Positions 1 through 11,000 of a stretch of 64,000 bases of DNA are shown in pieces. The notes under the pieces are model-generated. The model searched no databases and was not told the DNA's origin. It was given only the letters and a program-made list of their open reading frames with translations. Within the stretch, counting starts at the first letter, position 1; each line of letters opens with the position of its first letter. The position numbers were made by a program, and so were the translations under genes. Origin of the DNA: Lineus longissimus (taxonomy: Eukaryota; Nemertea; Pilidiophora; Heteronemertea; Lineidae); assembly GCF_910592395.1 (NCBI RefSeq), contig NC_088311.1, positions 22,848,646-22,912,645 of the forward strand. The letters run 5' to 3'.

Positions 1-107
1 ATTATGCGTATAAGCTGGTCCAAACAGAAAAATTATGCAATTTATTTTATGGATATTAGGAATAACAGACGCTTACATGTAAAATGGAAATTTCCTTTGA
101 TATTCAG

Positions 108-3100
108 GTCAGATACTTTCACCGAACTACCCAAACCCTTACCCAAGTGCAAAATATTGGATCCACAAATTATCAGCCAAGACGGGAAACATCATCCATT
201 TAATGGTTAATGACATGGACATCCCTGATGGCGACACCTTGCGTATTAAGGATGGAAGCTCCTGTGACAACTTAATATTTGACTTCAGTAACGAAATAGC
301 TAAATTTGAGGCAAAGATGGACCCTTCCGAGTTACCCTTTATGGCGTTCAGCATGGAGGAAAGCGTCTGTCTGTATCTGTCGAGGATCGCTGGAGGCGGG
401 AAGTTCAATATCACATACAATGGTAAGGTTGCTTTATATTGTTATAAGGGGACAATGGGTAGAAAATAGGTTCAATGAAGGTATCCTAATTTGGCCCGTT
501 GATGATTTAGATGACGTATTTCGGCAACAATTACATGTATAAGTCAACCGAGGTCACTTGTCCATTTTTTCGCTGTAGTTGTTCAAAGCATTTTTAAACA
601 GTTCAAAAACAGATGTTTTTATTCAAACTATAATAAACAGCAACATGATTGTGTTAACTTTCATTCTCAGATATTTGGCTTCTATTAAGTACATAGAAGT
701 AATGTAACTTATTTTAAATTTTCAAGCCTTCCCAAAATGCACTGGCGATGTGCCTTACCTCAAAGGAAGCATAGTCAGCCCAAACTACCCACGCCGGCAG
801 TATACAAGGTGGGAAAACTGTAGATGGAGCCTCAGCGCCTCAAAGGGGCAAATCGTCAGATTCGATGTCATCGACCTCGGGGTTGAAACCACGAGAGATT
901 GCAATGGAGATTACCTTCAAATCACAGGTTTAGATCCAAAGGTTTATCAGTCAGGGAAGGTTAGACTCTGCGGACAAATTGAGAATCAACCAGAGAAGGT
1001 GTTTGAAACGGTTGGGAGCGAGGTGGATGTTAGGTTTGTTTCCGACTGGTTAGGAACGGATAAAGGCTTCTGGTTACAGTTTGAAGGTAAGACAGAATGA
1101 AAAGCACGTGTAGTCAAACTATGTAATTGTTGCATGAAACATGTTCAACATAGAGGTAGTATATGTTAGTAATTCGAGAACAAAAAAATTTGGCTTTGAA
1201 ATTTTTTTAGAATTTTGAACTCATGAAAAAATTCGACTCTGAAGGAGAAAAAATTTCTAAGGCCAATTATTTTTTTCACTTATTTTTTTTCTGCTCAAAA
1301 TTAGGAAACATCATCAGTCCCATTTTTTTGGCTTTTAAAATTTTTCAGAATTTTGAACTTATGAAAAATTTCTAAGTTCAAATTTTTTTTCACTTGTTTT
1401 TTTTCTGCTCAATATGAAAAAACATCAACAGTCCCAAAAAACTTTGGCTTTTAAAATTTTTCAGAATTTTTTACTTATGAAAAAAATCATGTGTACATGT
1501 ATACTGTAAATGGTGATGATAATGCAATTACATGATCAACGTTATGCATGAATTGCTTTACATTCTTGCTTTTATCTTTAATCTTTAGTTCTAGGTTGCA
1601 AGCATTGGGAACTGGTAATAAAGGAAGGCACCCCGCCGCCTCGCCTGCTGAACCCAGCCTCATACTACAACGACGGGTACATAGCAAAGTTCATGTGTCC
1701 AAGGGGCTACGTATTTAAGAATGGTGTCAAAGAACTGCCTTTTGTCTGTCAAAAAAATAGGACATGGACTGGATATAGAGATCAGTGTGAAAGTAGGTAA
1801 TGACTTAAGTTGACAATGTTTTCTTTTTGAAAACCCAACGAAATCTCCTACTCCGCTCTGAAGTCGTGCTTATTTTGTTATCAATAAGAGTTAGTTTAGA
1901 AGCGCGAGAGTTTCACAGTATATAGTCTTACACCAATAGCAGCACGTCTTTACACCAATAGCAGCACGTCGTTTCAGTAGGGTGTCAATTTCAATGTCGT
2001 TCTTTCAGAAATCGTGTGTGGCTCCCCAGCCCGTCCAGCATCTGGTTTTGTAACTCTCTCCAACGGCGACAAGTTTGAAAGTGTGGCTACGTACACTTGC
2101 AAGAACGGCTCGACGATGATCGGGGAGAACACGAGAATCTGTGGAGAGAATGGCAGTTGGATTGGGACGTTACCATTCTGCAAAGGTACGTTGTTGTTTC
2201 CAAAGACGAAGACAAATCTTTTCTGCTTTTCGTTTCAGCCTTCTGTCACATGTTTTATTTTTAAGAGTGGAGGGCCCGGTACGAGTCCGATGTATGCAAC
2301 GTTTACTGTCATGGTATTCTTCCAGGTGCTGAGACCGAAGAATGTGGGGATCCCGGTGATCCACCTCACGGTTTCAAACTCAACGAAGATTCGTCCGTTA
2401 ATGAGACAAACCTGAGAAGCTACCCATTCGGAACTGTGATCAGTTATGCCTGTCATGTTGGGTACATTCTTGCAGTTGGTGGAAATAGGACCTGCCTGTT
2501 GAGCGGGACATGGAGTGGAGAGGAAACCAAATGCAATAGTAAGTTGAAAAATTCAATCGCTAGTTGAAACGGATATCGGAACGGACCACATGGCATGACC
2601 GCTGGCTAGAATCCTAGGCCACTTGACCACTGTTGCTCCCAAATTGGCATCATTCAAACTCTCTACCAATTCTAGTTCGTGCTGACGGTAGTTAATTTAG
2701 AGGTATCATCTCTTAATGGTACAACCGAGTCTTCCCTGTTCATTCCAGTTGTGAGATGTCCTTCCGACCTTGCCACACCAGCCAACGGCACGATAGAGAT
2801 ACCAGGCAATACCGAGTACGGTGCGATTGTGACGTATTCATGCGACAGTGGGTTTGAGCTGATAAACGGCAACAAAGCAAGGCAGTGTCAACCCAATGCA
2901 AGGTGGAGCGGACAAGCACCACTCTGTAAAAGTAGGTCGAACAAAAAACTGATCAAAACGTGCCCTCAGTTTCATTTGCAGTAATACCGCAGGTGGCATG
3001 ATTGCACACCCCCATCTTGTCCCACCCAAGTCTTTGTTAGAGGAAGAGCTAGCTACCTTTTAGAAGAACAGCATAGCAACTCAGATCGGACTTATACATA

Positions 3101-4977
3101 TCTCATGAACTTTCATTATATTCCCTGTCATCACAATTGTTTTCAGAGTTATCGTGCAATCTTCCTGAGAAACCTTGGCATGGAAATCTTCAAATCTACC
3201 ATGACCCTACCAAGGGAAACTTCGGTATCTTCACCTGTGATGTTGGTTATGCACTAATGGGTCAGAATACAACCACCTGTACAGTCAAAGGCACTTGGAC
3301 AAATCCAACACCCATATGCGAAGGTTAGCTTCGGTCATCAGTTCCGGCCGCTGTAACGTTTTTAGTTGTCCCCGTATTTCAGTGTTACCATACAATAGAC
3401 CGCTTGAGACTATGACATCGATCTGTCAATGTGTCTTTCACCGTTCCCAAACAATGATGGCAAACGTTCAGAACAGAAACATTTGGTGATGCAAAGCGAC
3501 ATCCAACATCTTTCAAAACTTACATTTACCAGGTATGAATTAGGTTTTTCGTTTACTCATATTTTCAGCCATATCGTGTCCTGATTTGAGGAACAGAACA
3601 TTTACCAATGTTGCCGTCTCTGACCTTCACGGCGAAAAGTTTGGGAGCACAGCTCGCTTTCTCTGCAATAAAGGTTTCTACTTCGACGCGAATTTGACCA
3701 AGTCGTCACAAGTGGTGATTTGCCTTGGGAACCGCACGTGGAGTGTTGATATTACTGGTTGTCCTTTCGCAGCAACGTCGCGTGAGTAGTTCCGAAAAAT
3801 TCACCTTCGTTGCTTGACTTCTTGCGCAGTGATAGTTGTGTGATGAAGCAGTCCTACCCTAATATGCTTGAATATTATCACTACTTTGGAGAATGTGACA
3901 ATACTTGAGTGGGTCGACAATGCTCGTTGTATCAATGATTACTTCAGTCCGGGACGTATCGTATTATCACCGTTATGTATGTTTTATTTTCAGAGAGATC
4001 TTTCGTGTGAATAAAATGACTGAATATATCGTCTTATTTACAGGTGATCCAGCAAAACAAAGCGGGAATGATATAACAAGTACGTATGCGCCATCCTCCC
4101 ATAGTAGGCCTCATAGACCGCTCCTAAAATACACTGTTGCTATGTGAGCGTATTTTAGGAAAACATCCAAAAGGCCTGCTATTGGAGGATGGTAACCTTG
4201 AAATACAGGATGGTAGTTTCGATTACCTACATTTTATGAAAAGCCAATCATTTTCATATGGTAAATATGAGTGCAGGCGAATTACTTTGACGGCTAACCT
4301 TTGCAAGAAGAATTTGGAGATACATATAAAGTGTATGTAACTCGTTTCATAACATCTGCTGAATATTGGACACCTTCGACCAAAGTTGGTTTTGTTGATG
4401 ATTGGCGTAACAGGTTTTTTTCCTTTTGATCAAACTGTTTCAGAAACTGGGATGTATGTAGGGATCGCGGTTGCTGGCGTTACATTTCTTATTATAATAG
4501 CACTGATCTCCGCCTATGTTGTTCGCAAAAGGTAAGTTATAGCACGCAAAGTAGAACATGAGACCATCATATAGCCAAAACTGCAAAGCCGGTCAGTGAT
4601 GTAGAAGTTTGAAATCCCCTAGATAGAATGCGCATCCCTGAGCTATTGACGGAGAACCACATACCATTATCCGTCAGGAGAAACAATCGAATCGATAGTG
4701 AAGAAATGTATATCATGTATCGCATGTTGCAAATGGTTGTATTTCCATCTTTGATATGCTATATCACAGAACTGACAATGTTTCTTGCAGGAAACCGGAA
4801 CCTGTAGAACATGAAAAGAACTTTGATAATCCGATGTACACCGTCGATGATCATGGTATAGGACAGGTTAGAATTGGTGAGGACTGGAACAAAAACCCGA
4901 CCTATAAGGACTCGGACAGGGCTTGCACGGACGGTATCTATGACAGGCCTCCGAACTCGGCTGGATGGTCTTTGTGA
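108..4977 (+). CDS. Receptor A: CUB-CUB-sushi(6)-TM protein with NPxY tail (5' partial)
   Basis: Exons: 108-422, 727-1086, 1589-1792, 2009-2185, 2326-2538, 2749-2931, 3147-3323, 3569-3781, 4044-4079, 4444-4531, 4791-4977 (TGA). The first exon is a CUB domain starting QILSPNYPNPYP; it keeps the second cysteine pair but lacks the first (KYW where C..W is usual). The second exon is a four-cysteine CUB. Six sushi exons follow, each with four Cys and one Trp, all phase 1-1, then a 12-codon linker, a membrane exon (VAGVTFLIIIALISAYVV) ending in basic VRKR, and a tail with FDNPMY and NPTY. The signal-peptide exon should lie before position 1; the incoming phase matches the first exons found upstream of copy B. 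All exons are open. Donor after sushi E is GTTAGC where copy B has GTAAGC. Inferred: cell-surface binding protein taken up by endocytosis; ligand unknown. Confidence 0.88.
4091..4192. repeat. Imperfect inverted repeat beside the linker-exon donor (copy A)
   Basis: The arms ccatcctcccatagtaggcc and a near-complement ending in ggcctgctattggaggatgg enclose a second paired segment (cctaaaatac against gtattttagg). The hairpin of about 100 bases starts about ten bases after the donor of the 36-base linker exon. It is also present at 17318-17418, so it predates the gene duplication. Probably a small foldback or MITE insertion. Confidence 0.75.
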
Positions 4978-5460
4978 TAGGCCGAGGGACAGCGGGTACG
5001 GAGTCTATGGCAATGTAAGCCTAAGCGACGCCAATCCATTCAATCGGTTATCAGAAGTCGAAGAGGAAGGGGATAAATGACAACAAGTGTATGAATTGTG
5101 GTAAAGGTGATACTGTTTACTTGCCGACTAGTATAGTTGCCTCGATACTGCGGAGAGAAATATATGACTGGAGTTGATAGGATGTGATGTAGACACTTGG
5201 GTCGACAAGAGAAACACTGCACAGAGAACATCTTGTGATGATGTCAGTATCCGAAGTCGATGTCTACTAGACGTCTATCTAACAAGATGTATAATCGATA
5301 TCAACTGGTTTATATCCAGTGTCTAATGAAGCTCAATCGGAAAAATTCTTTTTGTAAAAATTGTGGTATTCATCGATCACTTAAATGATCCAAGCCTCTG
5401 TATTTTGGTAGAGGAGTGTAAAAAGTTGATAAATAAAGTTATTTGAAGGTAGTTCATAAG
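4978..5460 (+). other. 3' UTR of receptor A with AATAAA signal
   Basis: Non-coding sequence after the TGA stop, with an AATAAA at 5432-5437 that is conserved at 19811-19816 in the paralogue. Bases 4978-5080 still read as an open tail in a shifted frame (…DSGYGVYGNVS… ending at a TGA at 5078), which suggests that the cytoplasmic tail was once longer. Confidence 0.65.
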
Positions 5461-7364
5461 TACTTTGATCTGTCCGACTGTTGTTTGTCAGACGAGTAAG
5501 TATATGGGAACACATGTGGAGAAGGAGGAGGTGATCCAAAACGCCCGTTGTAAGTTTTAAATGTCCTCGGATAAACGATATCATATGCGCTTTTAGTCTC
5601 TGAAGTATTCGATCACGAGTCTGTATAGAACTGATCTTCATTCGTCACCATACGATACAGAATGGACGGATACTTTTTCAAGGGGGACATTTAAGACGGT
5701 TCGACAGTTTTTGGGTGAATCCTATGGAACCGAATAACCACGGTTCCCCACATTGCTCAAGATAGTAAAAATTTAGTTGTGCGGCTTTTACTTGTCTTCT
5801 TGCATTCAGTTGCTGATCCAACTGGCTGCCAGTAACTTCGACAGAACAAACAATGTCACATGTAACTTTTCATTCATTATATTCTCGATTTTTAAGATAC
5901 AACATCGTGGTGAGAGAAGAATTAGGATATAATTTCAATGTTTTCTATCATACGTACGCCAAGAAGATCGAGCTCCTGGTATCGAAATTATCGCCGAGTT
6001 AACATGTATTGCACGACCGCGCGCAGTTCTCGCTCATCCAAACAGGATTCCGGGTGCATTCACCTCTCGTCGCCCAACTATCACAATCGCTTCCTTGATG
6101 CTTGTTTGGGCAGTTACCTAAAAAATATAGTGAGTATGGAGAGGTACAGGCATTTCAATTAAGTCATGAGGTACAGTCTTCAGAAGTAGCCTAAACGCTA
6201 ATGTGATTTTACAATATTATTGTGTAAATACTGTATCTAGTCTGTTCTGAAATATAGGTCTAAAATGATAGTCCATATCTGTAATGGTTATCTTGATACA
6301 TGTATGTTTATTTGAACACCTATGAAGAAAAAAGCTATTTGTGGATCTCTTGAAATTTGGCCAAATAATCTCCATTGTCAATGTGACTAAAATGAAACAA
6401 GGTACAAAGTTTATCATTATTTGATTGAAAGCCTACTTGTTTTATCTTCTTTCAGATTACTTGACTCTCTTTCGTGGCAATTTTATCATTGGCAATAATA
6501 TTTAATGAAATGACTGTATTGTACTAGTGTATATAGCTCAAATGAATCTGTTAATAAAATATTGATGCATATTCATATATATGGAGTAACTTGGTGTTGT
6601 TGAGTTCTTCGGACGAAAATGTCATATTCCTACTTAGGAAGCATCGCTAGTTTGGAAATACACAATGTTTCTGTTCATAGATGTCTCTAGCTTTGAGATG
6701 ATCTCTAAGTTGGAAATATGCCTTGTTTGTTGGTGTCACTAGTCTTAAGAGAGAGCCAGATCGCTTATATAGAGATGTCCCTACTTAGAAGAGGATGGGC
6801 GATCTCAAAAGATGTGGTGGACATTGGTAACTTTATAATGGAGACTGCTGGCTACTGTCAACCCAATCAGGAGACGTTCCACAGTCTTGTCATTGTGTAC
6901 TTTCGATTCAGAACTGTATTGGTGGAGGAAGCTATGCCAAACTGATACAGGGTTGCTCAAAATCATACAGACCTTCGTACTGCGTCATTTGTCAGGTTTG
7001 TGAAACTGACTCCGTACTATGCCGATTGATATTTCATTGTCCTTGAGGGACAAAATAGGTGGACCTGCTCGGTCATGACCTTAGCTCTGAAAAGCTCTTG
7101 CCTGACGAGATGCTTGACGAGACGTCCCTGATGGTACTAGCGAATACTGAGTACCTCAACGAGAGAGACGCAGCGAGTTCAAGTGCTGTTATTTACTGCA
7201 GGAATGATCAGATTTTGACATCTGATGAGTGTTGTAGCAAAGGTCGGATTAGGTTGACAGCATCAAGACATATCATCCGCACATTCATTCATCTTGGCGA
7301 ACAAGAATATACTTTTCGGATATACTACTGCACTCGTATGCATAGTGGACGTTTTTTAAAACAG
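5461..7364. other. Intergenic stretch between receptors A and B
   Basis: Up to about 6123 this is the tail of the segmental duplication. After that I see no recognisable gene. A 103-codon open frame at 7059-7370 (+) has no domain I recognise, no visible signal peptide and no partner exon; it is probably chance. There is an AATAAA at 6553-6558 with no gene to serve. Confidence 0.5.
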
Positions 7365-8016
7365 CTGTAAGATGGACATGTCTGCCTGTAACTGTAAAAT
7401 ACGGTTAAACAAGCACCAGGCTCACACCTCTTTAATAAGGATGGGACGTCATACTCAGCGCGAGGTCAAAACATGTGACTCGTATCTGAAGTATACTTAA
7501 GTTATCAGTTCTGTTTTGTGATCAAGAGAAAATGGACACATCTATCTTCGACAGGAATCTTATTTGTTTCATATCATGCATAATTTTAATTACAAATTTA
7601 TGTACTGGATTGATACTTGATGAAGGTAGGATACGAGACGTTTTAAATTCAAATTTAATTCACTGTATTGACAAAGCTTTTTCCTGTAAGATGGACATAT
7701 CTGCCCGTAACTGTAAAATGAGGTTAAACAAGCACCAGGCTCACACCTCTTTAATAAGGATGGGACGTCATAGCCTACTCGGCGCGAGGTCAAAACATGT
7801 GACTCGTATCTGAAGTACATTGTATATACTTAAGTTATCAGTTTTGTTTTGTGATCAAGAGAAAATGGACAACTCTTTCTTCGACAGGAATCTTATTTGT
7901 TTCATATCATGCATAATTTTGATTACAAATTTATGTGCTGGATTGAAACTTGATGAAGGTAGGATACGAGGCGTTTTAAATTCAAATTTAATTCACTGTA
8001 TTGACAAAGCTTTTTC
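7365..8016 (+). repeat. Tandem duplication of a promoter plus first exon (2 units)
   Basis: Unit 1 (7365-7683) and unit 2 (7684-8016) both start ctgtaagatggacat and run through the same upstream sequence, a signal-peptide exon and the start of the following intron, ending gacaaagctttttcc. Unit 2 carries a few short insertions, so the two start codons lie 333 bases apart. Each unit has its own ATG, signal sequence and donor. Confidence 0.88.
7532..7625 (+). CDS. Alternative first exon 1 of receptor B (signal peptide)
   Basis: The exon reads MDTSIFDRNLICFISCII then LITNLCTGLILDE and ends at G before gtagga. It has a hydrophobic core typical of a signal peptide. It ends in phase 1, and the split codon joins the CUB exon at 10147 as Gly-Gln-Ile-Leu-Ser-Pro-Asn-Tyr, exactly where a CUB domain should begin. 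It is either an alternative to, or a superseded copy of, the exon at 7865. The matching exon of receptor A must lie before the window. Confidence 0.75.
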
Positions 8017-11000
8017 CTTTATGATGCTTCTTTCAATTTTGGCAAAATTTATGTTCATGTGGTGGATGAGACTATTATAAGTTAACATATTTCTGTAATT
8101 TTTACTCGTACGTTTCAATACTTGGGGAAAAAAGCAGTTTTATTTACCTACCCTGGCATATTTCTAAAATCCTCACACCCACTTCGTCGACATATTTTGG
8201 AGGTACTGTTTAATCTAAAGGCCTTTGTATCGTTCCTAAACTGCTCAGACGACTCCATCAACGCGTGAGCCTATTTTAGAAAGTACCCACAGAGGATTCC
8301 ACTGTCGCTGTTACCTTCAAGGGGAAAATATAGGTATAAAACAACAGATGTCAGCTAACGGTGGGTCGGAGGCAAGTTGCAATAGAACAAGACCCGGATA
8401 AAATGACGACCTCGAAAAAAATTACACTACAGTTTCGGAGCTTTTAAAAAAGCTTATGATTTCTTGGCCAACACAAATACATGTATGTCCCTGAAGGTTT
8501 TTTTTCGGAAAACCAAAAACCCCTGATGGTTCTGACGTCCAGAAAAACCTCTTAGATGTACCTATACTGTCATTAAGGAATTGAACCCGAGACGGAGGAC
8601 CTTGGTTGAGTTACCAAGACACTCGAGGGTGGAGCTAAAATACAGTCCAAACCCGAGCCGACAGGCGAGGGTTTGGACGAAATTTTAGCTCCACCCGAGA
8701 GTGTCTTGGTAACTCAACCAAGGTCCGAAGCCGAGGGTTCAATTTCTATTCTAAAATACCTCAAACTTAAAAAGATAGGCCACGAAAATAACTTGAATAT
8801 GTGTGAATTTGGCAAATTCCATCCATCGCCGGCCCGGCCGGAGCGCCGGTAGCGCCATTGTTTACATTATGTTACGGCAACGTTACAGAAAATGAGACAT
8901 GTACATTTTGTACAGCGCGCATAGGAAGTCCGCATCGGCTCGCTCAAGCGATGCTAAAATCCGCGCAAATGGGCTATTTGGAGCGTTTTTCTCGGCAAAT
9001 ATGTGTAGTGCTCATTAAAAAACTTAGGGTGGTTGATGCTTCCTTGACTGATTTGTGTTTGAAGCAGTGTTTTGAGAGCCTCAAACTTCTGAAGTGAGCT
9101 GAAATTCCATTGACGTGACGTGTGCATGGTTCCACATTTTAGTGCAACCCGAGGGAACTTTGGTAGAGCATCTTGGTTGCGTGTCCAAAACACTCCGCTC
9201 TCAGAACGAGGCTTATGCATTTTCCATTTAAAAGTTGACTTTACGGTACCAAGGTATTTTAGAATATATTATCACACTGATTATAGGCAGTTTTATGTGC
9301 AACCAGATGGACCAAGCGAAGCTTCCTGGCCATGGCCGACAGGCCATAACAGAGGGAAATATATTTTGGCCGCTGCTGTGGACGTAGTAAACTTGCACAT
9401 GCATAAACGTCACAAAAATGAACCCACTTATTTTCAATATAATTAAAATAACGGAAAAAAGGCTGGTTCTACAAAAATAAATACACTGTATTGTATTTTA
9501 ATGTTTCTTGTCGGTGCAGGCACCCCAGGGGCCATTGTTTTAAACTTGATGCCGCGATCGATGACTCAAAATGTACTCCACGGAATGCTACTTTAAGTTG
9601 ATAATGTTTTTATAATGGTGATAATACAACTATGAAACGTGACTGTACGACCACCACATGGGCCTGATAGAATAATATGATGTTTTAGTGTTTTGTTTCC
9701 CATTATACATCTTCTTTATCACACACCCTACGTCTGAACCCGGTTTTACTTAAGGAGTTTGTGAACATTTACTTATCAGGGATACTTATACGTATTCGTA
9801 TACTTTGTTGAAAAAAGACGAGTTTTATGTTCATTTCGACTGGTATATGTATACTAAGGATCCTTGATAAGTCACTTAGCTCAACCCCGGGGCTCAACCA
9901 AGGCCACTCTTTCTGACAGGGACTTAATTGATAAGCTTATGATCAGACAATATTCGCAGAAATACGTATACATGAACATGTATATTATGACCTTTTTCAA
10001 TGTCAAAGAATTTACCAAACAATTAGCCAAATTCGACTTCATCATGCGTATAAGCTGGTCCAAACAGAAAAATGATGAAATTTATTTTATGGATATTAGG
10101 AATAACAGAAGCTACATGTAAAATGGAAATTTCCTTTGATATTCAGGTCAGATACTTTCACCGAACTACCCAAACCCTTACCCAAGTGCAAAAGCTTGGA
10201 TCCACAAATTATCAGCCAAGACGGGAAACATCATCCATTTAATGGTTAATGACATGGACATCCCTGATGTCGACACCTTGTTTATCAAGGATGGGAGCTC
10301 CTGTGACAGCGTATTTGACTTCAGTAACGAAATAGCCCAATTTGAGGGAAAGATGGACCCTTCCGAGTTACCCTTTATGGCGTTCAGCATGGAGGAAAGC
10401 GTCTGTCTGTATCTGAAGAGGGTCGTTGGAGGCGGGAAGTTCAATATCACATACAATGGTAAGGTTGCTTTATATTGTTATAAGGGGACAATGGGTAGAA
10501 AGTAGGTTCAATGAAGGTATCCTAATTTGGCCCGTTGATGATTTAGATGACGTATTTCGGTAACAATTATAAGTCAACCGAGGTCACTTGTCCATTTTTT
10601 CACTGTACTTGTTCAAAGCATTTTTAAACAGTTAAAAAATAGATGTTTTTATTCAATCTATATAATAAACAGCAGCATGATTGTGTTAACTTTCATTCTC
10701 AGATATTTGGCTAGTATTAAACACATAGAAGTAATGTAACTTATTTTAAATTTTCAAGCCTTCCCAAAATGCACTGGCACTGTACCTTACCTCAAAGGAA
10801 GCATAGTCAGTCCAAACTACCCACACCGGCAGTATTCAAGGTGGGCAAACTGTAGATGGCGTCTCAGCGCCTCAAAGGGGCAAATCGTCAGATTCGATGT
10901 CATCGACCTCGGGGTTAAAACCACGAGTGATTGCATTGGAGATTACCTTCAAATCACAGGTTTAGATCCAAAGGTTTATCAGTCAGGGAAGGTTAGACTC

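Larger units (their letters stand above)
1..6123 (+). repeat. Segmental duplication, copy 1 (carries receptor A)
   Basis: This block matches 10043-20505 nearly base for base through exons, introns, 3' UTR and about 650 bases beyond the polyadenylation signal. The match begins before the window (position 4 corresponds to about 10044) and fades near 6123, where both copies share a stretch ending in gggcagttacct. Copy 2 is longer because of two extra four-sushi cassettes, an insertion of about 1.15 kb before the membrane exon and an extra segment of about 190 bases near 16957-17150. Introns are as similar as exons, so the duplication is recent or has been homogenised by gene conversion. Confidence 0.93.

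Noticed and set aside
5381-5641. Minus-strand gene conserved at 19760-20014
   Set aside because: It is conserved only because the whole block is duplicated. It overlaps the 3' UTR and has no domain.
5938-6162. Arg/Ser-rich small protein with a relative at 20311-20613
   Set aside because: Similarity is explained by the segmental duplication; the C-terminal parts diverge and no signal or domain is seen.
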